From contig JADGJC010000058.1 of assembly GCA_027596075.1 (NCBI GenBank), forward strand, positions 62,001-126,000: DNA of 64,000 nucleotides, in the 5' to 3' direction. Made by a program: the position numbers and the translations under genes. Each line of letters begins with the position of its first letter. Position 1 is the stretch's first letter. The notes beneath the pieces were generated by a model. The model was not told where the DNA came from, did no database searches, and saw only the letters and a list, made by a program, of their open reading frames with translations. Shown piece by piece: positions 48,032 to 58,194 of this stretch. This stretch comes from Rhizophlyctis rosea. Taxonomy: Eukaryota > Chytridiomycota > Chytridiomycetes > Rhizophlyctidales > Rhizophlyctidaceae.

Positions 48032-50014
48032 TCATTTCCATCCTACACACAGCACAGGAAACATCCCTTCCTTGTTCGTACGCAAGTTGCGGCCGAGCGC
48101 CCACCTATAGGAAAGCGATGACAATATGTCAAAATTGAGAATTCCTCCATATCGTTGACATATGTGACGTGAACTCACCCATCATCATAAGCAATCTTAA
48201 CTCTAACGGCATCCCCAACATCCAACCCAATCTCATCATCATGCTGCGGCTCATACTTCATCACGACCCCATGGGGTATAGCTAACAACTGTCCTAACCT
48301 CGGCGCAGCTTTACCCGTTTCAACGCCTTCCAAGCTGCGGAGCGAAGTTGTTCGGCGGAGGTGTTGGTCCGCTTGCGCGAAGGGTGCGAGGGGGTATGCG
48401 TAAACTGATTGTTGTTGTAAAGTGGCGGCGTCCGATGAGCTATTGCCAGAGAGGAAGGATTGCCGGTCGGAGCGTGGAGGGGCGGAGAAGAGGGAACCGG
48501 ATTGGGCGGAGAAGCGGGTTTCGTTTATGTAGTCTGTTGTTGGGGATGGGGGGTCGTATTGTTGGAGGGCGTGGTTTGCCGATGCGGGTTGGTGGGTTGG
48601 GGAGTAGGGTGTGAGGCCGCTGGTGTTGACGTGGATTTCGTCCGGTTGGGCTTTCTTCTGAAAGGGGGTCGGAAGTTTGCCGCGTTTTGCTAAGTGGCAG
48701 TAGAGTACTGCGCCGATAATGGCGGATACGATCAGGATGCAAACGACTGCGATACCGGCAATAACTCCAACTGATAATCCGTTTCCCGTTGAATCTGTGG
48801 TTGGTAGGACGTTTGCCTGTGTGGACCACGCTTGGGCCCTATATTTGTAGGCAAAAACTCCGGGATCCCTTACGCCGGTCGAATTCGACCCGCCAAACAT
48901 TAGCATCACCTCCCTAGAACGAACAAGTCCCACAGCCATGCCCGACTTCCCATCACCGAACGGCCGTTCAACATGCGCTCCCCAACTCCAAGTATCACTC
49001 TTCCTAGCCAGATGTGTGACAGCATTCGAAAACGTCTTTCCTCCAGCCCATCCACCGAAGAGCAAGAATTCCGGCTCCGTGTTGGAGGGAAGTGCAACAA
49101 TCGAAGAATGACCCCAACTACCGTGGGATTTGCCGCTCGGGTAGATTTCCATCCATGTATGGTCCCTGGGGTTATATGTGTGGACCGCGGAAGTTGTGCT
49201 GTGGACGTCGGTCGTGGTGAAACCTCCGTAGAGGAGGAGTGTGCCACCTGCATCTGCTATGGCGGCACTGGCACGCATTCGTTTACCGGGTCCGCTTGGG
49301 AGGGGAGTAACGGTTTTAGCTTGGACGTCAATTTCCCAGCCTCCGTCAAAGACTTCTGTCACCCAGTCTCCGGCCGGTCCACCACCTACGACCGCACCAC
49401 CCCAGGTGTAGATTTTGGTCCTGTCCATGGCGCCAGCGACGAACGCCATCAACTGAGGGTTGGTCAGGTTCTGTGGGCGTGGGTCGGGGATGGTCGAGGA
49501 GAGGTTTGTCCATTGGCCAAGTTGATTCGAGAAGTCCAAAGAAAAGAATTGCCAGGGGTAGGAGGTGAAGTCTATGAAATAGAAAATGTCTGACGTGGTA
49601 TTGGGGGAGAGAAATGTTCCGCTGGCATAGCCACCGATTTTGGATGGAGTTGGAGGGGTTGAAGTGGGGTTCCAGGTTATGCGGTAAGAAGTTACGGTGT
49701 TGTCGGACGTGGATATGTTGAAAAGATGGATTTGGTCTCTGTTTGTTCAAACCACCGATTGTCAACGAATTAGATCAGTTAAATCGAACATACAGCGGCG
49801 CCAACAAACGTCGAGCCGGTTTGTATCATTGTCCATAGCGCCATCGTCCTACTTACTTCGAACCTACGATCATATACCTCTCTTGCCACACCACAGAGAC
49901 AGCCTCCCCACCAGCTGGGGGGTCTGCAGCCGTGAGCGAGAAGAGCTGTTGCCCACTAACTTTTACGGCCGCCAGGAGCCATAAGAGAGCTAAGAATGCT
50001 GCTGTTGATACCAT
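48032..50014 (-). CDS. Kelch-type receptor with TM helix and C-terminal SH3
   Basis: Three exons: 49857-50014, 48179-49738, 48032-48104; 1791 nt, 596 aa in frame. Signal peptide about 1-22 (MVSTAAFLALLWLLAAVKVS). The ectodomain has Kelch-like beta-propeller blades with double-glycine turns (KIYTWGGAVVGGG, TLLLYGGFTTTD, EFLLFGGWAGGKT, MLMFGGSNST). One TM helix follows (VIAGIAVVCILIVSAIIGAVLY). The cytoplasmic part is Ser/Pro/Gln-rich and ends in an SH3 domain split by the last intron: YEPQHDDEIGLDVGDAVRV, then DDGWALGRN and EGMFPVLCV, which are the ALYDY-equivalent, RT-loop, W and PxxY-region signatures. It probably links the cell surface to cytoskeletal or signalling partners with PxxP motifs. 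Antisense to, and between copies 2 and 3 of, the secreted array. Confidence 0.88.
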
Positions 50015-51268
50015 TGAGCGCAATCTGGTGTCAGAACAATAGCATCAAGTAATTTTGAGGAGATAGTTTGGAAAACAGAGAATTGACAGTTCTGGGATAT
50101 GGTCCGCTGGCAGCGACGCGGGAGGGAAATGACAATACGATTGCCTCGATCTCAAGTGACAAAAGTCTTCTCTCCTCCGCACACCCTCCTCCTGTCAAAC
50201 TCGGATGCGAGAGCAATGTTGCACAAAGGAGGGCAATGCAAGATGAATTGCCTTCATTTCTCGAGAATCCATGAACCCCGAACATGGTTCATACAACAGG
50301 AGACATTTGTGCACGTTGGAAGGATATGCAGTCATGCAGAAGGGGTGGGCCTTCTTGAAGCGGACTTCCTCATCAATTCCCTCCTATGCTAATTTTCTAT
50401 TGCAGGGGAATCGAGTGCACAGCCGTCAATGCTCGCCACAGTCATTTGTGTTCAGAGCCGATATGCCGGAAGTTACAACGTGCAACTCCATGTGGAATCT
50501 CCGACGGAGCCACTCGGCGGAGGGGCTCAGATTCTAAGCCGCTGATGGCCGGAGGGTTCCAGGCTTTCCAGCTCGCCCAGCGTTGCCAGGCATGGGCTCA
50601 CCCACGCAACCGTTGTCGACCAAGGCAAGGGGGATCTGGACCCGTGACAACTTCCAAGCGTGACAACTTCACCACCCGAATGGGAACGAAGAAGCTCCTT
50701 GGGTAAGGACGCTTGCGTCTTGCAATCTCCTGAGTCTCCTGCGCTATAGGCCGTCAAAGACAAAGTCATCCAACGAAGTATTGCAGGGATATTCATACCT
50801 CCCGTCAATCTGAGCAGTCACTGATTGATTATAAAAATCTCGATGACGGTGCCATGAGGTCTCAGTGGGGTCGTGGGACGGAGTGGACGGCCTCATAGGG
50901 GATTTGGGACAGGATTGGACTGATTGGAGACATTTGAACAGACGGTGATGAATGACTCATCTTTGTGTGACAATCTTCAACACTTGTAACCATGGGCGGC
51001 AACCGTAACCCCAATAGACGGGTCCTGACATATCTTATTCCTTAGACTTACCCGCATAAACATAGAATTTACATGTGCTGTTATACGGGGGGTGGGGGGG
51101 GGGGGGGGATGTATAGAGTTTTTCACTGACATAATTAAACACGAACCAATGAAAATTGGGCATTTGCACCAGCCACTACAGACTCCGTTTTTGACACAAG
51201 GCGTCAACAGACTCCACTGAGCCATTCTCTCTTTGTTCTTCACCGTTGAATTTGATACATCCTTCACC
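50015..51268. other. Intergenic region with a G run
   Basis: No gene is supported. Poly-G tract at 51088-51108. This is the 5' flank of the Kelch gene and left flank of the Harbinger-like element; I could not find terminal inverted repeats by eye. Confidence 0.4.
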
Positions 51269-52050
51269 ATGTCTCGCACACCTGGCATTAAAAACTTCAA
51301 AGATCCGTAAGATGAAGCTCTACTTGATGAAGTAGACATCCTGAAGCCTGTGGGAGCGGAACAATGGCATTTGGTTGCCTCTCGCTACACTGGTGTGGCT
51401 ACAGCTCACTGCTTTGCACACTAGCAAAAAGCGTACTGGTATGTATCCTGTACCTGAGAATTCTTAGTCACTTGCGCACCAGTAACCATTATTGAATGAA
51501 CATAGGAGATCCTCATTGTCCAGAAAAAATTCACCTTGCCAAACGCCTCAACAACGAGATCAACGAAACATATGAGATCAGCCTGGCTGAAGCGAATCCT
51601 GTGGATATTGAACTTCCTGACGGGGGTCATGATGCTGGAGGCCTCTTGCATACTGGAGAAAGGCACAACGAGGAAGACGTTCCCACCTTACCCCCTCCTC
51701 TCAATCCTTTTCCCACTCCCACTCCCGCCACGCCCGCCCTTCAGCAACTTAGGCTTACCCCTACAGTCTCAGCTGGCACTCCCGTTGCTCCTTCGGTTTC
51801 TGGTTCCTCTACCCCTCTTCCGGTTCCACGCAAGCGTCGTTTGGAAGATCTTATGTTGCAAATTGGGAATCATTATGTGGAGACTCGCAAAGAAGAGACA
51901 TCCTCGAAGGATCAGACAGCTCTTGCGGTTTTGCAGTATCAGGTCAACACTTTGATGGAGGATGTAAAGCATCTTAGTCGTACTGTAGCAGAGTTGCAGG
52001 CTATGGAGAAATTGGGTTGGCAAATGGGTAATGGGCATATGACTTTGTAA
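51269..52050 (+). pseudogene. Myb/SANT-like (DUF6818-like) ORF of a Harbinger-type element, broken
   Basis: Begins MSRTPGIKNFKDP, then an in-frame TAA (51308-51310), then continues DEALLDEVDILKPVGAEQWH and LVASRY. This matches the Myb-like domain seen in fungal and oomycete proteins (acidic helix, LxxVGxxxW turn). After a lesion the frame resumes as LHTSKKRTGDPHCPEKI across an intron ending at 51504, and continues open to 52050 with a Pro-rich linker, an NLS-like PRKRRLED and a C-terminal coiled-coil-like stretch (YQVNTLMEDVKHLSRTVAEL). Stop plus frame change make it inactive. In PIF/Harbinger transposons such a DNA-binding partner accompanies the transposase; here the transposase lies just 57 bp away, convergent. 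Confidence 0.65.
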
Positions 52051-52107
52051 AGGTAGTCTAATTTAGATATATTATGATGGGTACAGATGATGTATATCTA
52101 CTCCAAA

Positions 52108-53126
52108 CTAGTCGATCGATTGTTCCAAATATCCATGGAAACAGTACGGATCTGATTTAACCCAACATTTCAAGTCCGAAAATTGTGAAGCCGAAAGATG
52201 TACAAGAAGCCGACGGCGGTCATGGTGACGAGTCAAGGGCAAGCGAAGACGACCGAATGCTCCCTGTAGTGCCCTCATACCCCATTCCGCTGCTTGTCTT
52301 TCCCTGACGACCTGCATATAAAATAGAACTTGAGTCAGATTCTCCAAAACAACCAGTCCAGCTTCTTTGGGAGAAGTGAGAATGCGTCCACGAAGTGAAG
52401 CGGTATGGGGAAAGGCTTAATCGGCCAATATGAAAAATCCCTCGGGCATAACAAACTCTAATCTGAAATACAAATCCCTTGCTACTCTACTATCATTCCA
52501 ACTCCCCGGACTGTTGAAGTTTACCCAACCTATAACACCATCTGCTTGAAACAAATCACTTGGGAAACATGGCATCCCGCTAACCATCCGTTATAGTAAG
52601 CATTCTGCAGGTAGGTATGGGCAAATTTTTCCACTGGAACATTCAAACCATCAACAAATCTCCATACGTTGGACAAAGCGGGATTGCCGCATTTAACAAG
52701 AAAGGATAGTTGCTGCAGTTATTCTTGTGAAGGCCAGAATATGGGAGCGTTGGGTAGTGAGGATAGAGCCAAGTCCAAGGCTGTCAATCACATTCAAGGA
52801 AGCGAGATATGATGCTGGGGGAAGGGGGAAACACAGAACAGTTGAGCAAGAGTCTTTTGACGCATGGTGGAGTTGAGGCAATAGAGAGTCAGGCTGAGAG
52901 TATGAGAGGGTGATAATTTGGGGGGACGTCCTCCTGATACGGGTTCAGGAGTGGGGTTAGGCAAATGGAGGCGGAAAGCGTTGAGGAGGAGGATGAAACC
53001 AGAAACATCCAAGCCCATGGTGTTAATTAAGGCAGAGTTGTTCCGGGTGCCCAAGAGCACACTTGCGGCAGACTGATAGGGTTGTCCAAGAGAGGGCATG
53101 GTGACATAGTGTCTGTTGGCGTTCAT
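52108..53126 (-). pseudogene. Harbinger-type DDE transposase, broken
   Basis: The N-terminal part (ATG at 53126 or 53099) has GRPPKLSPSHTLSLTLYCLN and STMRQKTLAQLF, the usual GRP..L....ALxLHYLxST pattern. After stop codons near 52795 the alignment continues with SNVWRFVDGLNVPV (first catalytic Asp), QNAYYNGWLAG, then in another frame GVIGWVNFNSPGSWND, FILAD followed by a TAA where Ser is usual (second Asp), and AAEWGMRALQGAFGRLRLPL (catalytic Glu). At least four stops and one frameshift are visible, so the element cannot be autonomous, yet all three acidic residues are still readable: moderately young decay. Confidence 0.8.
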
Positions 53127-53981
53127 TCAAAAGTGTGTGATAATAATAAAATAGTAAGATATAAAACTGTATGGGGTGTTAGAGTTGGGCAGGGGCAGTT
53201 TTGCAAAAGGCGGTTGTTACAGCTGCCTTGGAGCGTGGAGTTGAAAAAGGATGTAAACAAACAAAGGACGCCCCAGGTGGTGTAGCTGCATAATGGGGAG
53301 AATTGTTCACTGAGCTAGAGGCTTTGACCAATCAGATGCGGGCTAGGAATGACCGCACGGGTCACTTTTTGCTATGAGCAAATCACCTGACTGGCACAGT
53401 CGGTGGCACATGGCTTACAACAAGATTGACATATTGTAGGTTACGGTTGCCACCAAAATTCATACATATCTTAATCAGTTTATGGGGACGCATATCTTAA
53501 CCATTGAATCGGTTCCGGTTACCGCCCCATGGTTGATCAGACCTCACTTGACTGCGACCTGTGGCTCTTCACCCTCTGTACACACCACAAACTTCCTAGA
53601 CCTTAGCATGCTTCCAGAATTCCTGGAAGATTTGGCAATCGTCGAGAGTTTGAAACGCAATCACGTCTTGACCAAATCGAAGTACCCACAACGCCGCAGT
53701 CGTCAGTCATCTTGATCATTTGTTCAAGGGTCCAGGAAAGGTTTTGGTATGGCAAACTGCGGAAAGCGAAGGCGGTAAATAAATATGTCAAGATATGGGT
53801 ACGGGGTGCAAGAAACCGACCAGAACATGCATCGGAGATAGAAAAGACAGTCAGGATGATCGGTGCATCAAAAGGGATCGGTAAACCCTTTCCTCAAGTA
53901 TGCAGATCTTATGCAGCACGTATATCTTTTCTTTTGTATGTGTTCCCACTGACCAGTTCAACTTTGTCACCTCCGGTAGCG
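53127..53981. other. Intergenic region
   Basis: No gene recognised between the transposase and copy 3. A TATA-like TATATCT lies at 53921-53927, 61 bp before the presumed old start of copy 3. Confidence 0.4.
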
Positions 53982-54779
53982 ATGCAATTGCTCCTTCTGC
54001 CAAAGAGTTCAAAGCTTTCACTCGATGTATTAGTTTAGCAACCAGAACCAAAGCCGATGTTTACTACCGATATAGCACTTGCTCACCTCGGAGCATATTT
54101 TTTGCCATAGGTTACCTTTCATCATGGTGTCCGCCACCTTGGAGTCCGCCATCCAACCCTTCCATACCCTGCCATTTTGAGAACGGGAATGGACAATTCT
54201 TTCAAAACATCTGTGTTGAAGCATCGACGCCATATGCAGGGTTACCCTCTGTGCCATGAACCTTCACACAATCCTTCCAGGACGGGAACTGCTCCACCGA
54301 CAATACTGGCGGCGAGTTTGTCGCAGTTGTGGGCGATGGGAAGTGCCTCAACGTTCGATTTTTGGGAATCACGGATCCGTGGAGTTACATTGTCGTGAAC
54401 GGGACCTTAACGGACCATGAAGGCTTCAGATGCTAACCAAAGAGGGTGGAGAAGTGTCCTGTCAAGTACGTAGTCCTTCCGGCAAACGGTCGCCTTTTTC
54501 TGTGGCTATCATACTCATTGAGCCTCTCCAAACAGCGTGGTATGCAGCTCGTAAGTGTATCAAAACATCATTTTCTGGACGAAATGTTCCGGATCGACCG
54601 GTGACACTACCACGACGGGGGTTTGGAATGGAGGATACAGTTTCGTTAAGAGGGCCCTCAACATTGAGCATCATAGCGCGGAACAATCCAGCACAGTGGG
54701 GGATTGCCATTCAGTGGTGTTCAGCTGATGTTCCTGGTGGCGTCCATGCTGCTGCTTATTTTTACATCGTTGGGGTATA
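53982..54779 (+). pseudogene. Secreted cysteine-rich family, copy 3 (broken)
   Basis: The likely old start reads MQLLLLPKSSKLSLDVLV, then a stop. The mature region continues in another frame (YYRYSTCSPRS, IGYLSSWCPPP, FFQNICVEASTPY), hits TGA after LPSVP, then resumes as SFQDGNCSTDNTGG, AVVGDGKCLNVRF and YIVVNGTLTDHEGF before a TAA. The GT-AG intron (about 54469-54538) and an exon 2 with FWTKCSGSTG match the family, again with a stop. A third frame at the 3' end encodes a hydrophobic tail (LMFLVASMLLLIFTSLG) resembling a GPI or TM signal. Multiple stops and shifts: an old pseudogene. Confidence 0.75.
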
Positions 54780-55008
54780 GGTGAGATTATGTGGGGAAGT
54801 CATAACCACATCGTTTGTTAGACATACCGCCAAAATATATTGTACGTTCCAAGCGGACGAGGAGCTTTATAACCTTTGGCTGCTGCTTATTATTTCATTT
54901 TATTTTGGAAACTCGCTTCCGATGAATTATAAGACCGGTGGCCCAATGGCTGGCAAATCTTGGTTGCTTTCGGAAACTTGAAAGGCGGCAATCACATTTT
55001 GGAAATGA

Positions 55009-55605
55009 GGGGGGGCACAACTCAGTAGGCAATGACCAGTAATGAAAAGTAATTTACAGAAATGACTGCGTAATTTGCTGTAATGTTGCCGTAACGGCAA
55101 TGTCCTTAATTACCTTCCTAACAAAGGTATACAGGTATGACAAAGATCATTCTGAGTCACACTAGGGGTCTAGAAGAGGGACAGCAGCCATGTTTCTTTT
55201 CAGTCAAACCAAATTTCAAAACACCTAGTTGCGGGGCGGGCAACCTGCATTCCTGGAGGTGAAATGGAAGTGCCCCAGCATCCATCCATCCATCCATCCA
55301 TCCATCCATCCATCCATCCATCCATCCATCCATCCATCCATCCATCTAGGCTGCAGGTCTTTTCGGTGACTGTGCAAGTGCTGACTGTGCTGAAACGTCC
55401 AATCTGTGCTGACATGTCCAATCTGTGATGTGCAAAATGAAATGAAATGAAAGACATATTCTATGAAATGACGCACAGGCCTTACTTGGTGTCACTCCCC
55501 ACTCCGAGATTTATTTAGACAGTCCAGAAATGTCCTGTAATCTCCTGTAATGACTGCGTAATTTGCAGAAATGTTGGGTAATGAGATCTGAGTTGCGCGG
55601 GCCCT
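55009..55605. mobile_element. 597-bp MITE-like element with inverted termini
   Basis: Left end GCACAACTCAG (55015-55025) is the inverted match of CTGAGTTGCGC (55588-55598), 10 of 11 bases, each with G/C runs outside. The directly repeated GAAATGA flanks both ends (55002-55008 and 55606-55612), as a target-site duplication would. Inside each end, AATGACTGCGTAATTTGC repeats directly (55061-55078, 55549-55566) among many GTAAT words. No transposase is encoded. The 7-8 bp duplication fits hAT- or Mutator-like insertion better than Harbinger (3 bp). It sits between copies 3 and 4 of the secreted family. Confidence 0.6.
55279..55346. repeat. (CATC)17 microsatellite
   Basis: A perfect tetranucleotide run of about 68 bp lies inside the MITE-like element. 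It creates artificial WMDG-type ORFs on the minus strand that are not genes. Confidence 0.95.
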
Positions 55606-55811
55606 GAAATGATCCCAAATCCGCGAATAATGGAAGATCAAACTGAAAATCCATCTAGTGCGACGCTTCATGTCCCTTTGATAAATGACCCCTGCTTACA
55701 ACAGGAAAGGGAGTTCAAAAATGGGACGGCGCAGGGTTGATCGGTGTTGTTTGTTTCGCCAATGTAGGAGAATCGCAGCACCTTCAAGGTCCGAAATATG
55801 CTTGGACTTTG

Positions 55812-55818
55812 TATAAAA
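55812..55818 (+). promoter_or_regulatory. TATA box of secreted-family copy 4
   Basis: TATAAAA starts exactly 68 bp before the ATG at 55880, matching copy 2. Confidence 0.6.
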
Positions 55819-55879
55819 AGGACGGGCGTCAGTCATGTCATTTCAGTGATTTGAAGTAAATCATAACTATCTCGCAAAA

Positions 55880-56521
55880 ATGAAGCTTATACCCACAATC
55901 GTCACCAGTCTCTTGTTCTTGCTGGTACCAGCAACTAGAACTATAGCCTCCAGCTGGATCACAACTGTGAATTACAGCGACAGCAACTGCTCCCTCTCCA
56001 CAATGGGTTACTTCTCCCCAAACCCCTGTCCAGGCGGCCGCGACGGTTTCCTGCCCTGCGACTTCGACAATGAGACCTCTTCGTTCAGCCGAATCTTTTG
56101 CGCTGAAGCCATCAAACCCTATTTCCAAGGGTATACGGATGAACAGTGCACAGTCAACATTGCAGAGCTTTTTGGTCGCCCGGATGTTGCGGACGTCTTT
56201 GGAGCTAATATTGGTGATGGGGAGTGCTACGGTTTGGAAGAAACACATCGTCAGGATGGCCCATATCCGAAAGGTTACATGGTTGTCAATAAAAGCTTGC
56301 AATACTATGAGCTTCCTCAGTGCGCGGGATCTCTTATCAGCACCTGTGCAGTCGAGTATGTATCTCCTCTCCAGCGCTCGAATGCTTGTCGTTTCTTCTG
56401 AATCATGGATCCTTCCTTTCTTGACACATTGTGTAAGAACACGTGCCATTTGAGTCCAGCGAATCCTGAGAGATGGATCAAATGCTTCGGATCTGTTGGG
56501 AGGGACAGGATGAGCCTCTAA
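55880..56521 (+). CDS. Secreted cysteine-rich family, copy 4 (apparently intact)
   Basis: Best model: exon 1 55880-56359, exon 2 56438-56521, phase 0, 187 aa. Signal peptide about 1-24 (MKLIPTIVTSLLFLLVPATR). The mature part begins SSWITTVNYSDSNCS, with cysteines in line with copy 2, the core NIGDGECYGLEE, then MVVNKSLQYYELPQCAG. Exon 2 reads CHLSPANPERWIKCFGSVGR and ends soon after, without the longer tail seen in copies 2 and 5. A phase-2 donor (GA|GTATGT) homologous to the other copies also exists, but no acceptor keeps its frame, so the splice site may have shifted. The short tail may reflect an early stop. Extracellular; function unknown. Confidence 0.68.
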
Positions 56522-57397
56522 TCAAGGGGACTGCCATTTGTCATAGAAGCCGGTTTGGTGAATCATTCAACGGATTGCAAGCGGTATCAGTTTGTGGTGC
56601 TCAAGTCGGATTGCTCGGGGCGCATGGTGCTGCTGCTATATAGTTAGGTAGCGGATTCTGTTGATTGCAGAAATTTCGGTAAGGCTTTCGATAGATGTTA
56701 CGTTTTTGTGGTACTTCATTGTGACTTCACTTTCGGTGCCGTCCCTTGCGTGTCATTATTCTCTTGGAATTCATCCTTTACATCATGCGTAGTTAGTATC
56801 TCTTCATAGCTGCCACGAGCCTCAAATTCAAAGACGCATATGCACAAGACGCGCTACATGTTTATACATCTGGGTCGGTATCATTGACTGTTGACACATT
56901 GCCATCGCCGTTTCTTCATGCGTCCTTACATCGAGACCAGAAAGAGATGAAATGCATTCAGTACAGCTATCATTACAAGATCGAGTGAGCTCAAAAATCT
57001 TTCCCGCCCAGTTTGTGCCGAAGCTGACTTCGCTGAAAGTTTGTACCGATGGGCTGTGTCACTACTTCCTTAGGGGTCACCCTCTGTCAATATATTTTGA
57101 TTGCCTCCCAGATCCATATACCGTCGCAGGCAAGTTGATATCCTCGATCAGTAATGAGTGGCCAAACCACTCTGTAATTTATGCATATGCCAACGGGCTC
57201 CTGTTTGACCAAACAGATCGTAGCAAATCGTTCAAAGATGTACGGCACATCGAGGTTAATCGGGTAGATCTGTGCCTTCATGGGTGGGGGTGGTCTGCTA
57301 AGTCCAGCACGTGCTTGTCGATGCATAGTATACATCTCGGCATTAGATATCTTGTCTCAGCTGCGTGGATGGAAGCTTGTTTTGTTTTCCCGGAAAG
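56522..57397. other. Intergenic region inside the secreted-protein array
   Basis: No gene is supported. After the copy 4 stop, a further coding-like tail is readable to about 56640 (STDCKRYQFVV, then MVLLLYS), suggesting an older, longer C-terminus. A degenerate TATACAT at 57329-57335 lies 69 bp before the copy 5 ATG. Confidence 0.45.
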
Positions 57398-58125
57398 ATG
57401 CAGCCCATACTTACGACTCTCACCAATGTTGCGCTCCTGCTAGCAGTATCAACCAGAACCATGGCTACAAGCTGGTTCAGCAGCGTAGCTTACGGCGATA
57501 GCAATTGCACAGACCCCAGCATTATCATTGCCAGCGGTTACTCTTCACCAGACTCGTGTTCATCATATAGATTATCCTCGGACTGCTATTTTGACTTAAA
57601 TTCACACCGACACGAACTGCACGGCTTCCTTTGGAGGTTCTTTTGAGGCGTTTCTCAGCGATGGGAACTGCCACGACCTGTACGCGCCGCAACTTTTGAT
57701 GGCGGGGTCTTTTGCGAGTTACAGGGTCTTCAATGAGACCTTGTATACCTACGAGAATCGTCAGTGCGAAGGTTTGGGGATGGAAACCTGTAGTGCCGAG
57801 TGAGTGTTTCTGCACTCGTATGCTTTTGGATTTCCTTTGCAATTGTAACCTTACTCAAAGTGTTTTATCATCCTCCCCCCTCCCATGGCGATACGTGCTA
57901 TTTCAATTGGCGGCATCTTTGGACCAGATGTTCCGTGTCTGTTGGCGAAATTCCACCAGGTGGTTGCACCGGCAGTGATGCTGCTGTCGTAACGGGGAGG
58001 GGTTACGTTGAAGGAGGCACTGCTGAACAGTCTAGTGCAGTACCCTCAATGAACGGTGGTCGGTTTATGAGGGTGGTAGGGTTCGTGTTGCTGCATTTAT
58101 ATGGTTGGCTGGCGGAGGACTGTTA
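57398..58125 (+). pseudogene. Secreted cysteine-rich family, copy 5 (frame-broken)
   Basis: The ATG at 57398 opens a signal peptide (MQPILTTLTNVALLLAVSTR) and the family N-terminus SWFSSVAYGDSNCTD, then SDCYFDLNS. The rest is in another frame: TDTNCTASFGGSFEAFLSDG, NCHDLY and YRVFNETLYTYENRQCEG, so about 20 residues around the deletion are lost. Exon 1 ends at 57799 (donor GTGAGT, phase 2 as in copies 1-3). Exon 2 shows WTRCSVSVGE and a long tail ending in a hydrophobic stretch (FMRVVGFVLLHLYGWLAEDC). Either a pseudogene or a sequence error; the missing cysteine region favours a real deletion. Confidence 0.65.
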
Positions 58126-58194
58126 ACGGGCGTATGTTGTGACAGAGTTCCCCATTTTGTAGGACTTCCAATAGTATATCAGCTTTCCATTTTG

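Larger units (their letters stand above)
51269..53126. mobile_element. Decayed PIF/Harbinger-like DNA transposon
   Basis: Two convergent reading frames, a Myb-like protein (+, 51269-52050) and a DDE transposase (-, 52108-53126), form the standard two-gene content of PIF/Harbinger elements. Both are disabled. The outer boundaries, terminal inverted repeats and 3-bp target duplication were not located, so the coordinates cover only the coding core. Confidence 0.65.

Noticed and set aside
51300..51330. GTAAGA after CC as a true intron donor in the Myb-like ORF
   Set aside because: It would remove the recognisable DEALLDEVDILKPVG segment, so the TAA is better read as a disabling stop.
55157..55476. 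Minus-strand ORFs of WMDG-type repeats
   Set aside because: They are translations of the CATC microsatellite inside a transposable element.
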